NCBI GenBank assembly: GCA_043777755.1
Contig: JAYWHK010000166.1
Span: 1 to 9,322, forward strand
Reading direction: 5' to 3'
DNA: 9,322 nucleotides
From: CANHEE01 sp043777755
GTDB taxonomy: Bacteria > Bacteroidota > Bacteroidia > Chitinophagales > Saprospiraceae
Part shown: piece after piece, positions 6,501 through 9,322 of the stretch
Layout of the letters: every line of letters starts with the position of its first letter
How positions within the stretch are numbered: position 1 is the stretch's first letter
Made by a program: the position numbers and the translations under genes
Notes under the pieces: generated by a model
Told to the model about the DNA's origin: nothing
Seen by the model: the letters and a program-made list of their open reading frames with translations, nothing else
Databases searched by the model: none

Positions 6501-6517
6501 CTTTTAAAACGTAGTGT

Positions 6518-6565
6518 AAAAAAATTCCCAAATTTTTGACTGTTCATTAATTTGGGAATTTTTTT
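6518..6565. terminator. Strong Rho-independent terminator
   Basis: A perfect 17-bp stem (6518-6534 with 6549-6565), a 14-base loop and seven T at the end; the A run on the left makes it bidirectional. It is 320 bases after the WD40-like gene, unusually far, which fits the idea that the palindromic element was inserted in between. Confidence 0.8.
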
Positions 6566-6771
6566 GTCTGTGATATTGGCATGAAATTTCGATTTAATCT
6601 AGATAATAAAAATTTATTTTGCTAAATAAAATTGTTTATATTGATTATAAATAAAGACAAAATCAAATAATAGCCTTTTTTTTCAAACAATTTCAGAATA
6701 AAATTTGTTTTTTTATATTATTTTTGCCAAAAAATATATTATGACAATCAAATGTAATACTTTATATTTAT
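6566..6771. other. AT-rich leader region of the desaturase gene
   Basis: No gene is seen. It contains the 18-mer AGAATAAAATTTGTTTTT (6695-6712) shared with 3531-3548, and TATTTTTG (around 6719-6726), which also fits the TAnnTTTG consensus and could be an alternative promoter. Confidence 0.4.
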
Positions 6772-6786
6772 AAAGATATATCTTTG
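6772..6786 (+). promoter_or_regulatory. Candidate -7 element inside a 14-bp palindrome
   Basis: TATCTTTG (6779-6786) matches TAnnTTTG, and the perfect palindrome AAAGATATATCTTT (6772-6785) overlaps it. A regulator bound to the palindrome would block RNA polymerase. The start would be about 70 bases before the desaturase ATG. No clear -33 TTG is seen, so the promoter call is tentative. Confidence 0.4.
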
Positions 6787-6858
6787 TCTTTTATTTATGA
6801 AAATGGACAAATTTTAAGATAAACCAATTTTAACAAAGATTTCAAAGCCTTTATTATT

Positions 6859-7971
6859 ATGAATACAGCAACTACCATTCCACCAAAGTTTGCGTTCCGA
6901 AAACAAGCGGATTTTTATTCGACACTTCGCAACCGTATCAATGCTTATTTTACAGACAATAACATCTCAAAAACAGGTAATGTACACCTTTACACGAAGA
7001 GTGTCGTATTGCTAAGTCTTTATATCATTCCATTTGTATTGGTTTTTGCTTTAGGATTGTCTTCGATGTGGACAATCGCAGCATTTGCAGTTATGGGGAT
7101 TGGAATGTCGGGCATCGGATTTAGCATTATGCACGATGCTAACCACGGTTCTTATTCGGATTTACCTTGGTTGAACAAATTAATGAGTTATACCATCAAT
7201 ATTATTGGAGGAAATTCTGTTTCTTGGAAAATCCAGCACAATGTATTGCACCATACTTACACGAATGTGCACGGACACGACGAAGATATTGAAGACAAAC
7301 CAATATTACGCCTTTCACCAGAAGGAAAATTGTATTGGATTCACCGTTTTCAACAGTATTATGCCATCTTTTTGTATGGTTTGTCCACGGTATCTTGGGC
7401 AACAACAAAAGATTTGAAGCAAATCAGAGCTTATGATAAAGAAGGTCTTTTGGACAAAGTTGGCGCAACCGCAGGTTGGGTTTATGTAGATATTTTAGTG
7501 AGCAAAATGCTGTATTTTGCTGTATTTTTTGGCGTTCCTTATCTTTTTGGAACATTGCCTTTTACAGTTTATTTGGCAGGATTCTTTGTGATGCACTTCA
7601 TCGCAGGTGTGATTACGACGGTTGTTTTCCAGTTGGCGCACGTTGTGGAACATACGGATTACTTTCAGCCTGACGAAACCAATACTTTAGAAAACTCTTG
7701 GGCGGTACATCAGTTAATGACTACTTGTAATTTTGCAAGAAAAAACCGTGTTTTGTCTTGGTTTGTAGGCGGTTTGAACTACCAAATCGAGCACCACTTG
7801 TTCACGAATATTTCACACGTTCATTATAAGAATATAGCACCCATCGTAAAAGAAACGGCTGAGGAATTTGAGATTCCTTACAATGAGTTTGATACATTCT
7901 CACAAGCTGTTCGTTCTCACTGGCAAATGTTAGGACAATTGGGCAAAAATGAAATCGTTTCGATTGTGTAG
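6859..7971 (+). CDS. Membrane fatty-acid desaturase (front-end / linoleoyl-CoA desaturase-like)
   Basis: A 370-aa di-iron membrane desaturase that introduces a double bond into fatty acyl chains using O2 and an electron donor. Three histidine boxes are intact: HDANH (92-96), HNVLHH (127-132) and QIEHH (309-313); HVVEH at 261-265 supplies further histidines. The Q in the third box is typical of front-end (delta-5/delta-6 type) desaturases, but there is no fused cytochrome b5 domain, so electrons must come from a separate ferredoxin or similar carrier. Hydrophobic segments lie near residues 47-67, 72-90, 205-230 and 237-260. The ATG at 6859 has no Shine-Dalgarno sequence. The gene stands alone between terminators, with a palindrome over its likely promoter. 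Regiospecificity and acyl carrier cannot be read from the sequence; cold or membrane-fluidity adaptation is a likely role. Confidence 0.9.
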   Translation: MNTATTIPPKFAFRKQADFYSTLRNRINAYFTDNNISKTGNVHLYTKSVVLLSLYIIPFVLVFALGLSSMWTIAAFAVMGIGMSGIGFSIMHDANHGSYSDLPWLNKLMSYTINIIGGNSVSWKIQHNVLHHTYTNVHGHDEDIEDKPILRLSPEGKLYWIHRFQQYYAIFLYGLSTVSWATTKDLKQIRAYDKEGLLDKVGATAGWVYVDILVSKMLYFAVFFGVPYLFGTLPFTVYLAGFFVMHFIAGVITTVVFQLAHVVEHTDYFQPDETNTLENSWAVHQLMTTCNFARKNRVLSWFVGGLNYQIEHHLFTNISHVHYKNIAPIVKETAEEFEIPYNEFDTFSQAVRSHWQMLGQLGKNEIVSIV

Positions 7972-8013
7972 TTTTTGGGAATATGGAATTTAGTACGTAG
8001 GATTCAGAATAGT

Positions 8014-8052
8014 AAAAAGCCTTTGATTTTGTATGAAATCAAAGGCTTTTTT
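8014..8052 (+). terminator. Rho-independent terminator of the desaturase gene
   Basis: A 16-bp stem (8014-8029 with 8036-8051) around a 6-base loop, with a run of seven T at the 3' side. It begins 42 bases after the desaturase stop codon. Confidence 0.9.
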
Positions 8053-8116
8053 TAGTGTCTTTTAAAAATATTTTGTAAAAACTCAACGTATTTTATTTAG
8101 TTTATGACTCCTATAC

Positions 8117-8452
8117 GCACATAGTCTGACGAAGCGCAAGTATCTTTCAACAAAAATAAGCTTTTATTTTCAAAAAACAAACTACGCACCACCAGCGCAC
8201 TCGTAGGCATTTTATCGTGTTTCGTAGGCCTTGTGTAGTGCGAGAAAAGGCGTGCCTTTTCTCTACGTGAGGTGTTTTTATTTTTTCAAAAAAACAAACC
8301 GCTATACCTGTCGAGATATAGCGGTTGTGTTTTTTGCTGATAGTGCGATGCTGCTTCGCTATGTTTAAAACATACTGACAGAAGAACGTGATTATAAATC
8401 ACGTCCAGCGAGTGGTTTGGGGTTTGTTTTTCAACTTTTATAGACTATGTGC
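8117..8452. repeat. Composite repeat copy 1, with 10-bp terminal inverted repeats
   Basis: GCACATAGTC (8117-8126) and GACTATGTGC (8443-8452) are exact inverted copies and enclose 336 bp. Inside, the left part (about 8130-8180, CGAAGCGCAAG ... AATAAGCTTTT) and the right part (8287-8452) both recur in a second copy at 9006-9223. The middle part (about 8184-8290) is absent from that copy. The middle is bounded by near-identical TTTCAAAAAACAAAC strings, so it may be an insertion, or it was lost from copy 2 by recombination. No coding sequence is supported. Confidence 0.6.
8235..8270 (+). repeat. Palindromic unit, copy a (forward)
   Basis: Near-perfect palindrome GAGAAAAGGC-GT-GCCTTTTCTC (8242-8263) with asymmetric flanks: GTAGTGC on the left and TACGTGA on the right. 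The flanks allow orientation to be assigned; the other copies are at 9231-9265 (reverse) and 9281-9312 (forward). Confidence 0.75.
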
Positions 8453-8455
8453 CAG
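8287..8455. repeat. Two-hairpin repeat unit, copy 1 (~170 bp)
   Basis: Nearly identical to 9053-9223. It carries two hairpins: AACCGCTATA with TATAGCGGTT (8297-8306 and 8317-8326, 10-bp stem, 10-base loop), and ACGTGATT-ATA-AATCACGT near 8386-8404 (8-bp stem). Between them lies a conserved TGCTTCGCTATGTT segment. After the second hairpin comes TTTTTCAACTTTTATAGACT and the GACTATGTGC end. Conservation is in the hairpins rather than in any reading frame, so it is a non-coding repeat or possibly a structured RNA. Confidence 0.75.
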
Positions 8456-8584
8456 CTGGAACCCAAAATGACTACCAAAACCATCGTCTAATATACGCTT
8501 TTTCAAGTCGTTTTGACGCAAAAAGTACCAAAAAACTACCATTTTTTAACAAACAAATCTTTTTTGCACAACCTGATACTATGC
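8456..8584. other. Spacer between repeat copy 1 and the small gene
   Basis: No gene is supported. It begins with the end motif GTGCCAGCTGG at 8449-8459 and finishes with the related ACTATGCGCCAGCGGGA at 8578-8594, so the same end motif appears to be reused. Confidence 0.35.
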
Positions 8585-8918
8585 GCCAGCGGGATTAAAT
8601 CATATTGCTGTTTGAACTATATTGATTAAACATCCATGGTTTTTTATTAATAGATACACTGACCACACATAAGTTAAACCTTGTAGTAAAATAGGTTCTT
8701 CGTTCAATATATCTTCTTTTAGAATACTCATTTCTTTATCTGGCATTTTAATACTTCTAAAGTATTCTACATCATTTGCCCATTTATTTATTGCGGAATT
8801 AAGATTATCAGACGAAACTTGAGCAATGTAAGTTCCTCCTTTGAACTCAAAAATAAAAGTGTATTTTTTCATAAATTAATTTTCTTTTGCATTTCTGCTA
8901 TGATTTTCTCCCGCTGGC
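8585..8918. repeat. Inverted 10-bp repeats bracketing the small gene
   Basis: GCCAGCGGGA (8585-8594) and its exact reverse complement TCCCGCTGGC (8909-8918) enclose 334 bp that contain only the small minus-strand gene. The outer flanks (ACTATGC on the left; TCTAAGTC on the right) also show weak inverted similarity. This may be a mobile cassette; no target duplication is visible. Confidence 0.5.
8600..8872 (-). CDS. Small hypothetical protein (90 aa)
   Basis: I do not recognise a named family. The product starts MKKYTFIFEFKGGTYIAQVS, which looks like two beta-strands, then has a helical middle (NLNSAINKWANDVEYF) and a mixed, hydrophobic C-terminal half. It has no signal peptide or membrane segment of convincing length and should be cytoplasmic. 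The ATG at 8872 is the natural start because it is followed at once by the beta-strand pattern; there is no Shine-Dalgarno sequence. It stands alone, antisense to the surrounding genes, between inverted 10-bp repeats and inside a repeat mosaic, which suggests an acquired cassette. Absence of disabling mutations supports a real gene. Function is unknown. Confidence 0.6.
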   Translation of the reverse strand: MKKYTFIFEFKGGTYIAQVSSDNLNSAINKWANDVEYFRSIKMPDKEMSILKEDILNEEPILLQGLTYVWSVYLLIKNHGCLINIVQTAI

Positions 8919-9052
8919 TCTAAGTCTGCCTCCAACAAAACACAAAACTACCGCAACTCGCTTGGTTGGATTTCCATAATCCAACTATCCTGTTGAGTCG
9001 TCTCCAACGAAGCGTAAGCACACCAAACCATTCAACAAAGATAAGCTTTTCT
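8873..9052. other. Spacer with a hairpin between the small gene and repeat copy 2
   Basis: Contains the right bracket TCCCGCTGGC, a hairpin GTTGGATT-TCCAT-AATCCAAC (8965-8985, 8-bp stem), and from about 9006 the degenerate left part of composite repeat copy 2 (CGAAGCGTAAG, AATAAGCTTTT). No gene is supported. Confidence 0.4.
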
Positions 9053-9223
9053 TTCAAAACAACAAACCGCTATACCTGTCGAGATATAGCGGTTGTATTT
9101 TTTGCTGATAGTGCTGGGTTGCTTCGCTATGTTGAAAACATACTGATAGAAGAACGTGATTATAAATCACGTCCAGCGAATGGTTTGGTTTTAGTTTTTC
9201 AACTTTTATAGACTATGTGCCAG
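9053..9223. repeat. Two-hairpin repeat unit, copy 2 (~170 bp)
   Basis: Matches 8287-8455 with few differences. Both hairpins and the end motif GACTATGTGC (9211-9220) are kept. The inverted left end seen in copy 1 is not recognisable here, so this copy is truncated or diverged on its left. Confidence 0.75.
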
Positions 9224-9230
9224 TGGAGCA

Positions 9231-9265
9231 TACGTAGAGAAAAGGCACGCCTTTTCTCGCACTAC
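9231..9265 (-). repeat. Palindromic unit, copy b (reverse)
   Basis: Palindrome at 9237-9258. It and its flanks are the exact reverse complement of copy a over about 33 bases. Beyond a short variable stretch, TACGAAACACG (9274-9284) also matches the reverse complement of CGTGTTTCGTA left of copy a, so the inverted match spans over 50 bases. Confidence 0.75.
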
Positions 9266-9280
9266 GTTAGGCATACGAAA

Positions 9281-9322
9281 CACGAGAAAAGGCGTGCCTT
9301 TTCTCTACGTGATGCGTTTTTA
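9281..9322 (+). repeat. Palindromic unit, copy c (forward), running off the window
   Basis: Palindrome at 9284-9305 followed by TACGTGATGCGTTTTTA. The same order of elements follows copy a (TACGTGAGGTGTTTTTA), where the two-hairpin unit comes next, so another two-hairpin unit may begin just beyond the window. Together with copy b it forms a head-to-head pair. Confidence 0.7.

Noticed and set aside
7202..7673. Open frames within the desaturase gene (7202-7408 minus, 7205-7417 plus, 7476-7673 plus)
   Set aside because: Shadows of the desaturase frame, which carries all three histidine boxes.
8966..9211. Plus-strand open frame of 81 codons
   Set aside because: It runs through the two-hairpin repeat; conservation with copy 1 is at DNA and hairpin level and the frame is not kept, so coding is unlikely.
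8117..9223. Integron attC sites
   Set aside because: There is no integrase and no R'/R'' core (GTTRRRY-type) pairing in the hairpins, so the cassette-like arrangement cannot be called an integron.
8235..9312. CRISPR array
   Set aside because: The repeated units differ in orientation and spacing, are palindromic, and there are no regular spacers or cas genes.

Overview
The window looks like chromosomal DNA from a gliding-type, low-GC member of the Bacteroidota, probably of Cytophaga/Flexibacter affinity; the genus cannot be fixed from sequence alone. The evidence is the pairing of a type IX secretion (T9SS) type B sorting domain with a PorP/SprF outer-membrane protein, a GIN-domain (DUF2807) lipoprotein, TAnnTTTG-type -7 promoter elements, mostly SD-less starts, and AT-rich spacers.

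Layout, left to right. (1) 29-1619: the 3' end of a T9SS cargo gene whose sorting domain is cut short by a pure A/T stretch, then a hairpin, an intact PorP/SprF gene, and a strong bidirectional terminator. (2) 1637-2201, minus strand: a short GIN-domain lipoprotein. Upstream of it are three GACGAAAA boxes spaced exactly 21 bp apart, which look like an operator array. (3) 2413-3307, minus strand: an insertion-sequence graveyard, in which a decayed IS30-type transposase is joined directly to an N-terminally truncated IS4-type transposase. (4) 3308-4455: an AT-rich spacer, then a small secreted DUF4097-like protein with its own promoter, an unusually perfect Shine-Dalgarno sequence and a strong terminator. 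(5) 4472-6195: a secreted seven-repeat WD40-like beta-propeller protein with an uncharacterised C-terminal domain. (6) 6200-6565: a 268-bp imperfect palindrome bracketed by a 10-bp direct repeat (MITE-like), followed by a strong terminator. (7) 6772-8051: a membrane fatty-acid desaturase with three histidine boxes, a palindrome over its likely promoter, and a terminator. (8) 8117-9322: a mosaic of intergenic repeats. It contains two copies of a ~170-bp two-hairpin unit, three copies of a palindromic unit in both orientations, and one small unknown gene bracketed by inverted 10-bp repeats. The mosaic runs off the window end.

Most protein products are predicted for the envelope (T9SS partner, GIN and DUF4097 adhesin-like proteins, secreted propeller, membrane desaturase), but only the cargo/PorP pair looks like a functional unit. 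The other genes are separated by their own terminators. The best candidates for something undescribed are the 21-bp-phased operator array, the MITE-like palindrome, and the repeat/cassette mosaic at the right end.
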